From Patescibacteria group bacterium (lineage in GTDB: Bacteria > Patescibacteriota > Dojkabacteria > JAKAPS01), in the NCBI GenBank assembly GCA_025450075.1, contig JANWIC010000003.1, positions 1 to 32,799 of the forward strand: a stretch of DNA of 32,799 bases. The letters run 5' to 3'. The position numbers and the translations under genes were made by a program. Below the pieces are notes generated by a model. It ran no database searches and was not told where the DNA came from. It saw only the letters and a list, made by a program, of their open reading frames with translations. Positions within the stretch are counted from its first letter, which is position 1. Each line of letters starts with the position of its first letter. Positions 1-6,496 of this stretch are shown here, piece by piece.

Positions 1-210
1 ATAGCGGGGGTGATAGCCCTTATCATGATGTTTATTGGTGGATATGAAATTATGACAAATCCCGCAGGGCCTGATGAAATAAAGGAGGGACAGCAATATA
101 TTGTCAATGCTATTCTGGGACTCTTGCTTATTATTTTTTGTGTTATAATTCTCAGAATCATTGGAGTAGATATCTTGGGTATTCAAGAGATCGGTAAATT
201 ACTTGGATAA
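1..210 (+). CDS. TrbC/VirB2-like pilin family protein, 5' partial
   Basis: The reading frame is open from the first base of the window, so the gene probably begins upstream; an internal GTG at 10 is a possible but unproven start. What is visible is a hydrophobic helix, a short polar loop (NPAGPDEIKEGQQ) and a second long hydrophobic helix ending in IIGVDILGI. This is the C-terminal two-helix layout of TrbC/VirB2-type pilins and of the five genes that follow. The shared pattern is an aromatic residue, a small loop containing Gly, a charged amphipathic stretch, then an Ile-Gly or Leu-Gly at the start of the second helix. It is the first visible member of a tandem six-gene cluster and ends 1 nt before the ATG of the next. 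A role as a pilus or secretion-channel subunit in the cytoplasmic membrane is inferred from the family. Confidence 0.6.
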   Translation: MAGVIALIMMFIGGYEIMTNPAGPDEIKEGQQYIVNAILGLLLIIFCVIILRIIGVDILGIQEIGKLLG

Positions 211-211
211 T

Positions 212-631
212 ATGCTAAAAAAAATCAAAAGCTTTTTATTGCTGCTCGTTGTAAATGTTTCAATGTTGGGAATAGGGAATATGGCGTATGCGGCAACTCC
301 AACTGCAACTGCATCAACAACTGCTTCTCCGACATATCAAGTTCCAACGGGAGTTACTATTACAAGTCCGTTTCAACAATCGTTTGATGTAGAAATAAAA
401 AATATATTGAACAAAGTGACCTTTTTATTTTTCTTTGTAGTCGGTGTTGTCCTTATTGGATTAATCGTGTATGCAGGAATTTTATATATTACTGATGCTG
501 GAAACGAAGAAAGTGCAAAGAAAGCGAAAAAAATTATGACATCAGCCATTATCGGATTATTTATTATTGGATTTACTGGTATGATTCTTCGATTTATAGA
601 AGCTATTTTAGGGATAAATTTAGGGATATGA
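212..631 (+). CDS. TrbC/VirB2-like pilin with signal peptide
   Basis: 139 residues from the ATG at 212; a TTG at 203 in frame would add three residues but overlaps the previous stop. A signal peptide is clear (MLKK start, hydrophobic core, AYA cleavage site near residue 27). It is followed by a Thr/Ala/Pro-rich extracellular stretch (residues 28-60) and two membrane helices at about 70-92 and 110-132. The inter-helix loop (ITDAGNEESAKKAKK) carries the Gly plus Lys/Ala-rich signature shared by all six cluster members. The stop TGA overlaps the ATG of the next gene (ATGA at 628-631), so translation is probably coupled. No Shine-Dalgarno is seen. Likely a pilin or pilin-like channel subunit of a type IV secretion-like or uptake apparatus; the exact role is not known. 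Confidence 0.65.
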   Translation: MLKKIKSFLLLLVVNVSMLGIGNMAYAATPTATASTTASPTYQVPTGVTITSPFQQSFDVEIKNILNKVTFLFFFVVGVVLIGLIVYAGILYITDAGNEESAKKAKKIMTSAIIGLFIIGFTGMILRFIEAILGINLGI

Positions 632-1272
632 AAAAGATTTTATTCCTGACTCTTGGATTATTTAGTATTTTGCTAATTGCATCTACACCACAACAGGCAT
701 TTGCAAAGCAATGTGGTGTCTGTCCATCGGGTTATTCATGTGATACCGGACAAGGGGCATGCGTCCCAATTAATATCGCAGCCTGTACCTATACCGGAAC
801 AGGTGGTCCTGCACAGGGTAGTATTGAAAATGGAGAGTGTTGTGCGACTATAAATGGAACGGTCCAATGTCAAACACTTAGGAACTGCACATTATCAACA
901 GGAAAGACCGGAGTGTTAACAGATGGAGAATGTTGTTCAATGGATGGCGGATATTGTGAATCTGAATTTGGTAATGTTTCAAACCCTGCACCAAATATCC
1001 CTGATCAAAATGGGCAAGGATTTCCAGCAATTTTAAACTTGGTAAAACAGCTATTATTTAATGTTATTGTTATTTCTCTTGGAGCAGTTATATTATATGG
1101 GGGATTTTTGTATATGACTGCACAAGGTGAACCAGAACAAATTAAAAAGGCACAATCAATCCTTATGTATAGTTTTATTGGTATGGCGGTTATTGCCCTT
1201 GCAATAGTGATAATTCGAGTGGTTGGTGCTATTATTGGTGTGGATGTGTTGAATGGAATAGTTAATATTTAA
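628..1272 (+). CDS. Cysteine-rich pilin-like membrane protein
   Basis: 214 residues. There is a signal peptide (residues 1-26, cleavage after AFA), then an exported domain of about 110 residues holding 12 cysteines, two of them as CC pairs in repeated GECC contexts. Two membrane helices follow at about 140-165 and 180-205. The C-terminal half matches the other pilin-like genes: YGGFLYMT, a loop GEPEQIKKAQ, then FIG opening the second helix. The start overlaps the upstream stop (ATGA), indicating translational coupling. The cysteine-rich ectodomain is unique within the cluster and should be disulfide-stabilised outside the membrane. It may be an adhesive or tip subunit, but that is inference; no named domain is recognised in the ectodomain. 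Confidence 0.65.
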   Translation: MKKILFLTLGLFSILLIASTPQQAFAKQCGVCPSGYSCDTGQGACVPINIAACTYTGTGGPAQGSIENGECCATINGTVQCQTLRNCTLSTGKTGVLTDGECCSMDGGYCESEFGNVSNPAPNIPDQNGQGFPAILNLVKQLLFNVIVISLGAVILYGGFLYMTAQGEPEQIKKAQSILMYSFIGMAVIALAIVIIRVVGAIIGVDVLNGIVNI

Positions 1273-1275
1273 AAT

Positions 1276-1608
1276 ATGCTTGGAATTAGCGGATTTTTCA
1301 ACAATCCGGGATCATATGTAAACAAGAACCCAAATGCACTTGGAGTAGTAATCGGTAATCTTTTGACAATTGCCTTGTCTATAACTGGACTTATCACTCT
1401 AGTTTTTATTATAATTGCAGGATTTGGGTATATGTCGAGTAGTGGTGACCAGGGACAAATGGAAAAATCGAAGAAGACTCTTACAAGTGCTATAATCGGA
1501 CTGGTAGTTGTCCTTTTCGCATTTTTCATTACCCAGGTACTTATGAGTTTGTTTAATGTACCATCATTCTTTGACTTTACAAACTTTTTTAATACATATT
1601 TGAAATAA
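1276..1608 (+). CDS. Small two-helix pilin-like protein without signal peptide
   Basis: 110 residues, starting at the ATG 3 nt after the previous stop. Unlike its neighbours it has no cleavable signal peptide: about 22 polar N-terminal residues lead straight into membrane helix 1 (about 24-53), the loop SSSGDQGQMEKSKK, and helix 2 (about 70-95), with an aromatic-rich tail. The loop and the AIIG at the start of helix 2 match the cluster signature. No Shine-Dalgarno is visible, so expression probably depends on read-through and coupling from the genes before it. Most likely a minor subunit of the same pilus or secretion assembly. Confidence 0.6.
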   Translation: MLGISGFFNNPGSYVNKNPNALGVVIGNLLTIALSITGLITLVFIIIAGFGYMSSSGDQGQMEKSKKTLTSAIIGLVVVLFAFFITQVLMSLFNVPSFFDFTNFFNTYLK

Positions 1609-1615
1609 ATCGCAC

Positions 1616-1626
1616 GAGGAGGTGAG
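1616..1626 (+). promoter_or_regulatory. Strong Shine-Dalgarno for the fifth pilin gene
   Basis: GAGGAGGTGAG is nearly a full complement of the 16S rRNA 3' end, with the AGGAGG core 9 nt from the ATG at 1632. It is the only strong ribosome binding site in the pilin cluster, which suggests this subunit is made in larger amounts than its neighbours. It also favours ATG 1632 as the start. Confidence 0.85.
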
Positions 1627-1631
1627 TTTAT

Positions 1632-2123
1632 ATGTCTACAATGAAAAAACTAGTATTAAGTTTAGCAATTTTTGTCGCTTTACTAGGGACGTCGTTATTG
1701 GTAGGACATGCCGTGCACGCCCAGGGTTTTGTTCCAACAGAGCTAAGCAAACAATATGCTTTAGGTTCTAGCGGTATTAACAACTTGATTAGAAATATTA
1801 TTACATTTGTCTTTGCTATTGCAGGGCTTGTTGTTCTTATTTTTATCATTATTGCCGGTTTTCAATTTATTACTAGCGGGGGAGATGCAGGTAAAAAAGA
1901 AGAAGCTCAGAAACGAATCGTTGCTGCAGTTATCGGTCTACTTATCATCGTATTTTCATTCTTTATAGTGCAATTAATTTTTGCTTTACTAGGATTGAAT
2001 GCACCAACAACACTTCCTCTACCATGTAATAACCAGAATCAATCTATTGATCCAAATGCCCCAGCAGGAACTACTCCATGTTCATCTGGAAGTTCATCAA
2101 CAACTGGCGGAGCAGGAGGTTGA
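1632..2123 (+). CDS. Probable major TrbC/VirB2-like pilin
   Basis: 163 residues. Signal peptide of about 30 residues (MSTMKK start, cleavage after VHA), two membrane helices at about 55-78 and 95-120, and the cluster loop TSGGDAGKKEEAQKR followed by VIG. The C-terminus is a low-complexity Asn/Pro/Ser/Thr/Gly tail with two Cys, ending SSSTTGGAGG, which would be exposed. An in-frame ATG at 1641 (MKKLV) is an alternative start, but the Shine-Dalgarno fits 1632. It has the best ribosome binding site of the cluster and a long stable hairpin just after its stop, features often seen for the main subunit of an assembly. That makes it the best candidate for the major pilin; this is inference. Confidence 0.68.
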   Translation: MSTMKKLVLSLAIFVALLGTSLLVGHAVHAQGFVPTELSKQYALGSSGINNLIRNIITFVFAIAGLVVLIFIIIAGFQFITSGGDAGKKEEAQKRIVAAVIGLLIIVFSFFIVQLIFALLGLNAPTTLPLPCNNQNQSIDPNAPAGTTPCSSGSSSTTGGAGG

Positions 2124-2138
2124 TCTCATTACTTCATG

Positions 2139-2169
2139 TCATTAATGAGGCTTAATGCCTCATTAATGA
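2139..2169 (+). repeat. Perfect 13-bp intra-operon stem-loop
   Basis: TCATTAATGAGGC (2139-2151) and GCCTCATTAATGA (2157-2169) are perfect inverted copies around a 5-nt loop (TTAAT). No U-tract follows, so it is not a standard intrinsic terminator. It sits 15 nt after the stop of the putative major pilin gene and 19 nt before the next start. A role in partial termination, RNA processing or 3'-end protection is inferred. Confidence 0.75.
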
Positions 2170-2188
2170 TAAGAATATACTAAATACT

Positions 2189-2644
2189 GTGAAAAAAATT
2201 ATTTTTACTGCAATTTGTAGCTTTATTTTGTGCATAAGTATGGTTTTCCATTCGCAGGTATATGCAGATTGCGGAAATGATTCTAACGGGAATGGAAATA
2301 ACTATGATGTCCGTAGTGCTGCACAAAACTGTCCTCCTACCGTAAATAATTTGGAGGGAATTACAGTTGCTGTAATTGAGGCAATGGTTGGAATCGCAGC
2401 AATTGTATTTTTTTTCATGATCCTTATTAATGGCTTTAATTTTATAACAGCGATGGGTAACCCTGATAAGTTAGAGGGAGCTCGAAAAGGACTTTTATAT
2501 ACTGTAATAGGATTCGCATTAATTTTTACAGCTTTTATTATTATGAATATTATCTCTAATGTAACGGGATTGAAAAGCGGATTTAGTGTTGATTCGCATG
2601 GAAATATTCAATTTAATATTATTAGTCAATACAATCCAAACTAA
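2189..2644 (+). CDS. TrbC/VirB2-like pilin, last of the cluster
   Basis: 151 residues from a GTG at 2189, chosen because it puts MKKIIF at the head of a clear signal peptide (cleavage after VYA at about residue 26). The mature part begins with a short Asn/Gly/Cys-containing segment. Two membrane helices follow at about 58-80 and 100-125, with the loop TAMGNPDKLEGARK and VIG at the start of helix 2, as in the other members. There is no Shine-Dalgarno; a strong hairpin separates it from the gene before, so it may be expressed at a lower level. A bidirectional terminator overlaps and follows its stop codon. Confidence 0.62.
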   Translation: MKKIIFTAICSFILCISMVFHSQVYADCGNDSNGNGNNYDVRSAAQNCPPTVNNLEGITVAVIEAMVGIAAIVFFFMILINGFNFITAMGNPDKLEGARKGLLYTVIGFALIFTAFIIMNIISNVTGLKSGFSVDSHGNIQFNIISQYNPN

Positions 2645-2670
2645 AAAGGATAGGTATCCCTATCCTTTTT
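2643..2670. terminator. Bidirectional intrinsic terminator
   Basis: AAAAAGGATAGG (2643-2654) and CCTATCCTTTTT (2659-2670) form a perfect 12-bp stem with a 4-nt loop. It has a T-run on the plus strand and, because of the leading A-run, one on the minus strand as well. It lies between the convergent pilin cluster (+) and hsp20 (-) and can end both. Confidence 0.85.
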
Positions 2671-2690
2671 ATATATACGCCCTGAATTTT

Positions 2691-3113
2691 TTATTTTCCT
2701 TTCCCAAGTTTTTTAATAGTAATCTCTTTTGGTTTTGCTTCTTCAGCTTTAGGAAGTGTAAGTTCCAGCATTCCATTTTTGTATTCAGCTTCCGCTTTGC
2801 TTGCTGAAACTGCCGTTGGTAAAGAAATCGATCGAACGAGTGATTGAGTTCGAATTTCCCGTCGGTAATATTTCTTTGCCTTATTTTCTTCTTCTTGTTG
2901 TGCTTCTGCACGTATTGTAAGGTTAGAGCCTTCAATCGTTACTTTAATTTGGTCTTCACTAAATCCAGGAAGTTGTACCTTTACAAGTACGTTATTATTA
3001 TCTTCTGATACATCAACAGCGGCATGTTCTTCCCATCCCATATCAAGAAAATTTTCATCAAATACTTGGGATAGGTTTGGAACATTCCAAGGATTCCATC
3101 GTACAATTGCCAT
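2691..3113 (-). CDS. hsp20: Small heat shock protein, Hsp20/alpha-crystallin family
   Basis: 140 residues starting MAIVRW. The frame extends further upstream to an ATG at 3149, but a near-perfect Shine-Dalgarno (AAAGGAGGTGAT) lies 4 nt before the ATG at 3113 and fixes the start. The N-terminal part (VRWNPWNVPNLSQVFDENF) is typical of bacterial class A Hsp20. The alpha-crystallin domain runs from about residue 38 to 130, with VKVQLPGFSEDQIKVTIEG, the YYRREIRTQSLVRSISLP block and NGMLELTLPK. The I-x-I-type tail is present as ITIKKLGKGK. It is a cytoplasmic ATP-independent holdase chaperone. It stands alone on the minus strand, with its own promoter and an HrcA/CIRCE-like operator. Confidence 0.93.
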   Translation of the reverse strand: MAIVRWNPWNVPNLSQVFDENFLDMGWEEHAAVDVSEDNNNVLVKVQLPGFSEDQIKVTIEGSNLTIRAEAQQEEENKAKKYYRREIRTQSLVRSISLPTAVSASKAEAEYKNGMLELTLPKAEEAKPKEITIKKLGKGK

Positions 3114-3142
3114 TTGTATCACCTCCTTTTGTTTTATAAATA

Positions 3143-3169
3143 TTGGCACTCCTAATCTTCGAATGCCAA
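3143..3169 (-). promoter_or_regulatory. CIRCE-like HrcA operator of hsp20
   Basis: Read on the minus strand: TTGGCATTC, nine bases, GAGTGCCAA. This follows the CIRCE layout (TTAGCACTC-N9-GAGTGCTAA) with the exact 9-nt spacer; the right half matches 8 of 9 bases and the left 7 of 9. The changes preserve most of the inverted symmetry, and flanking bases extend it to AATATTGGCA / TGCCAATATT. It overlaps the predicted transcription start of hsp20 (about 3167), the usual position for repression by HrcA. HrcA itself is not in the window. Confidence 0.8.
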
Positions 3170-3173
3170 TATT

Positions 3174-3203
3174 ATTTTAGCAATTCTGTTGAGCCTTTGT
3201 CAA
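3174..3203 (-). promoter_or_regulatory. Sigma-70 type promoter of hsp20
   Basis: On the minus strand: -35 TTGACA (3198-3203, perfect), an 18-nt spacer, -10 TAAAAT (3174-3179). The predicted start at about 3167 falls inside the CIRCE-like operator, and the leader of about 53 nt carries the strong Shine-Dalgarno at 3118-3129. Confidence 0.75.
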
Positions 3204-3245
3204 GAACTGCCTTGACTCATTTTATAGTACAAGATCAATTGTGTA

Positions 3246-3254
3246 TGTTATAAT
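3246..3254 (+). promoter_or_regulatory. Extended -10 promoter of the sbcD/yhaN-like pair
   Basis: TGTTATAAT is a TGn-extended consensus -10 (TATAAT at 3249-3254). The predicted transcription start is about 3261, giving a 17-nt leader with no Shine-Dalgarno before the ATG at 3278. No good -35 is seen, as is usual for extended -10 promoters. Confidence 0.6.
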
Positions 3255-3277
3255 AATCGCGTAATGAAACCTGCCAT

Positions 3278-4381
3278 ATGATACGAATTCTTCATACAGC
3301 TGACATCCATTTAGGTGCACGACTTGCGAAACTGGGTGATAAAACTGAAGAACAACGAGTCCAGATTCAAAAAACATTTGAAAACATTGTTGATCTTGCA
3401 ATAGAGAAAAAAGTAGATATTTTCCTAATTGCCGGTGATCTCTTTGATACAAATGATCCCGATCAAAACTTAATAGATTTTGCACTATCCTGTTTTGCAA
3501 GATTGAACGACAGGCATATCCATACCTTTGTTGCTTTAGGTACTCATGATTTTCTGTCGCAGTCTTCAATTTTAAAAACGATTGATCTAACTGGATTAAC
3601 ATATATCCATATATTTAATGATCCTTCTATTGCTAAAATCGGAATAGATGATTTATCAACAGTTGTATTATGTAACCCTCTTGTATCAAATAAATCAGGA
3701 GAGAGTCCGTTTCAGGGGATTGTGCGGGATGAACTATATTCATATAACATTGCAATGGGGCATGGGTCAGTTCAAATTCCCGGCAAATCATCATCAAATG
3801 ACAGCCCAATTACTATCGATGATATTAACGCTACTCGAGTTGATTATATCGCACTTGGCCATTGGCATAACCAACAGCAAATTCCCGGAACCAATGTTGT
3901 TACTTGGTACTCTGGAGCTCCTGAAATGATTGATTTAGACCAGTCCAATTCAGGGAAGATACTTCTAGTTACAATTGATGACAATCATGTCGTTAGCGTT
4001 GAGAGTATCCAAGTAGGAAGAAGGTTTTTTTCGACTATTGAGATTTCTTCTGCCATGGCAAAAAATGCTGAAGATATTATTACGCAAATCCGTACTCATG
4101 CAGACTCCAATTGTATATGTAATGTTCGTATTGAAGGTGTTTATGAAGGAATCATTGACGGGGATGAAATAAAAAGAAGGGTTGGAGACCAGTTCTTCTT
4201 TTTGCAAATATTAAATAATGCACAAATGGCACAAATTCATGTGGAATCTGATATGGAAGACAATGTGTTAAAAATGAAATTTGTGGAAAATATAAAAATG
4301 ATGGGAAAAGATGAGGCTTTAACTCAAGAGGCACTCCAGCTTGGCCTGATGCTAATTGACGGTAAGACGAAGGTATATTAA
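3278..4381 (+). CDS. SbcD/Mre11/YhaO-like metallophosphoesterase nuclease
   Basis: 367 residues. Calcineurin-like phosphoesterase motifs appear in order: D9-x-H11 (HTADIHLG), G53-D54-L-F-D (motif II), G88-T89-H90-D91 (motif III), M-G-H162-G and G194-H-W-H197. This is the Mre11/SbcD layout, a Mn-dependent DNA exo/endonuclease that works with an SMC-like ATPase. The usual Asn of motif III (GNHD) is Thr here, an unusual change in a metal-binding position. The C-terminal 120 residues form the cap/ATPase-binding part. The partner ATPase begins 9 nt downstream and is YhaN-like, so the closest functional model may be the YhaO-YhaN pair rather than SbcD-SbcC. A role in DNA repair or end processing is inferred. 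Confidence 0.85.
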   Translation: MIRILHTADIHLGARLAKLGDKTEEQRVQIQKTFENIVDLAIEKKVDIFLIAGDLFDTNDPDQNLIDFALSCFARLNDRHIHTFVALGTHDFLSQSSILKTIDLTGLTYIHIFNDPSIAKIGIDDLSTVVLCNPLVSNKSGESPFQGIVRDELYSYNIAMGHGSVQIPGKSSSNDSPITIDDINATRVDYIALGHWHNQQQIPGTNVVTWYSGAPEMIDLDQSNSGKILLVTIDDNHVVSVESIQVGRRFFSTIEISSAMAKNAEDIITQIRTHADSNCICNVRIEGVYEGIIDGDEIKRRVGDQFFFLQILNNAQMAQIHVESDMEDNVLKMKFVENIKMMGKDEALTQEALQLGLMLIDGKTKVY

Positions 4382-4390
4382 CTATTTGCC

Positions 4391-6475
4391 ATGTATATTT
4401 CAGAAATACGACTCAAGAATTTCAAAAAATTTGGGAATGCAAGATTTAATTTTGATCACGGAATAAATGTGATTAAAGGTGCGAATGAGCAGGGTAAATC
4501 GACCCTTCTTAAAGCAATTATTTCTGCGCTATATATTGACCCTTCTTCAAACAAATATCGCGAATTATATAAATCATGGAATGAAAGCTCTTATCCATTT
4601 ATTGAATTAGATTTTTTCATAGACCAAAATTTATATGTAATTGCAAAAGATTTTAACTCAAGAGAGGCAACTCTTAGAGATGTATTAAACCAAACGGAAG
4701 AGAAAAATTATGTAGTTATAGCAAATAGGATAAAGGAATATACTGGGATTGGAAATGAATCTTTATTAAAAACAACTGCATGTATTCATCACGATGAGTT
4801 GGCAATGCTTGAAAGCGGTAAGAAAAGTATAGATGAAGCATTGCAAGAATTAGCGCTAAATGAGGGAAGTGTAAATATCCTTTCGTTGCTTCGTGAACTT
4901 GAAACTACCATTGAAACTATGCAGGTTGGATTATATCATCCAGCAAAAAATAACGGGATAATTAAAAGGTTACAAAATGATATTCAGGAAAGAGAGACGG
5001 ATTTGGTGAAATTGAAGACAAAAGAAGATAACTTAGGGAATTCAACAGATAAATTACAAAGTTTAACTGAAGAATTAAAACAAGTTGATGAGCAAATTCA
5101 AAAATATGCTAAAACCGTAGCGAATTTTGAAGAAAGAGAAGTTTTTCAAAAAGAATTTGATTCAATAAATGAACGAATTAAAACAATTTCGGTTGATAAG
5201 AATAAGATTGAAGAATTATCAGCAAAGATAAAGGATCAGGAAGCAAAATTTAACCAAATGGGGGGGGAAAGTATGCTGACTCTTTTTGATTCACATTTCC
5301 AGGAACTTCTGGAAGTGAATAAGCAGATTCAGGAAAAACAAGATGAACTATTACATGCGCCACAACAAATTGAAGAAGTAGAAATTGAAGAGAAGAACAG
5401 CCTTGGTGCAGTTTATACTTCAGTCGGCATTATCGCTTTCGGACTTGTCTTGTTCGGTATAGTGTTTAACAAACTATTCATCATCCTTGGACTTGTTCTT
5501 GTGGTGATCAACTTAGGTATTATGCTATTATCTCATGATAAGTCGCAAAAAGAATTTGATACTCTTCCACCGCTTCCTAATGTGAAACAAGCAGAGTTAG
5601 ACGTTTTGAAAAACCGCCAGCGTGAAATACTACAATTATGCGGGATAGCTTCTACAGACGATTTTTTCTCCAAGCGAACTGTATTAATCGCTTTAAATTC
5701 TGACTGTACGCAAATGAGGGAGACCATATCAGCTCTTCTACGCGGAAGGGAACAGGAACATTTTGAAGAAACTCTCCAGCAGGATATACAAAGAAAAACT
5801 GAACTGGAAAGTAAATTGGGGATTCTTCAAGCGGTCACAAAAGATGAATATACCCGTGATAAAAGAGAACTTGAATTATTAAATCTTGATAAAAAAGATA
5901 TAGTAAATGAACTAGCTGAAGAGAGAGGAAAAGTAAAAGTTGCAGATGTTACTCCCGAAGAAGTAAAAGAGAAGGAAGAGAAGTTACTTTCATTAAAAAA
6001 ACAATTGCAAGATTTAACCCATCATCTTGAAGTCCTTCAGATGATTTACGAATCATTAAAGAAAGCTAAAGATGAAATTTCGACAGATATTTCGAAAGAA
6101 ATGGAAGTGTATGTACAGAAGAGTCTGCCGGAACTAACAAATGGAAAATATGACGCCCTTAGGATGGATGCTAATTTTAATATTGAAGTATTTTCTAAAG
6201 AGAAACAAGATTGGATCAAACCACATGGAAATCTTTCCAAAGGAACAATTGACCAAATATTCCTCAGTGCCCGTCTTGCACTTGTCGATATTATAACAAA
6301 AGGTAAGAGCATTCCGTTATTTTTTGATGATCCCTTTGTTACTTTTGACGAAAAAAGAAGAAGTGGCCTTATGGAAGAACTGGGAAAGATTGCAGAAAAA
6401 CAACAGCTCTTTATTTTCACCTGCCATGATTTCTTTGACAGTTTTGGAAAAGTAGTCACAATTCAGGAAGATTAG
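4391..6475 (+). CDS. YhaN/SbcC-like SMC-type ATPase with central membrane hairpin
   Basis: 694 residues. The N-terminal ABC ATPase half carries Walker A GANEQGKST (residues 30-38). The C-terminal half carries the signature LSKGTIDQIFLSARLAL (about 613-630) and Walker B LFFDDPFVTFDE (about 642-653) followed by the His-containing FTCHD. Between them are two charged coiled-coil arms (about 180-330 and 400-570), interrupted by two hydrophobic helices at about 337-380. A zinc-hook CxxC, normal in Rad50/SbcC, is absent. A membrane hairpin in place of the hook and an LS-x-GT-x-DQ signature are features of the YhaN family. It is probably a membrane-attached partner of the nuclease encoded just upstream (9-nt gap, no Shine-Dalgarno, same operon). 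Confidence 0.82.
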   Translation: MYISEIRLKNFKKFGNARFNFDHGINVIKGANEQGKSTLLKAIISALYIDPSSNKYRELYKSWNESSYPFIELDFFIDQNLYVIAKDFNSREATLRDVLNQTEEKNYVVIANRIKEYTGIGNESLLKTTACIHHDELAMLESGKKSIDEALQELALNEGSVNILSLLRELETTIETMQVGLYHPAKNNGIIKRLQNDIQERETDLVKLKTKEDNLGNSTDKLQSLTEELKQVDEQIQKYAKTVANFEEREVFQKEFDSINERIKTISVDKNKIEELSAKIKDQEAKFNQMGGESMLTLFDSHFQELLEVNKQIQEKQDELLHAPQQIEEVEIEEKNSLGAVYTSVGIIAFGLVLFGIVFNKLFIILGLVLVVINLGIMLLSHDKSQKEFDTLPPLPNVKQAELDVLKNRQREILQLCGIASTDDFFSKRTVLIALNSDCTQMRETISALLRGREQEHFEETLQQDIQRKTELESKLGILQAVTKDEYTRDKRELELLNLDKKDIVNELAEERGKVKVADVTPEEVKEKEEKLLSLKKQLQDLTHHLEVLQMIYESLKKAKDEISTDISKEMEVYVQKSLPELTNGKYDALRMDANFNIEVFSKEKQDWIKPHGNLSKGTIDQIFLSARLALVDIITKGKSIPLFFDDPFVTFDEKRRSGLMEELGKIAEKQQLFIFTCHDFFDSFGKVVTIQED

Positions 6476-6481
6476 GATCTT

Positions 6482-6490
6482 TGGTACAAT
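6482..6490 (+). promoter_or_regulatory. Extended -10 placing the start codon at +1
   Basis: TGGTACAAT is a TGn-extended -10 (TACAAT 6485-6490). Six bases separate it from the ATG at 6497, so the predicted first transcribed base is the A of the start codon, giving a leaderless mRNA. It lies within the 21-nt gap after the YhaN-like gene. Confidence 0.55.
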
Positions 6491-6496
6491 AGATAT

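Noticed and set aside
2669-2935. Minus-strand ORF overlapping hsp20 in another frame
   Set aside because: Hsp20 in the neighbouring frame has a promoter, operator, Shine-Dalgarno and clear domain; the other frame has none.
4391-6475. SbcC/Rad50 with a zinc hook
   Set aside because: No CxxC motif is present in the central region; two hydrophobic helices occupy that place, so a YhaN-like assignment fits better.
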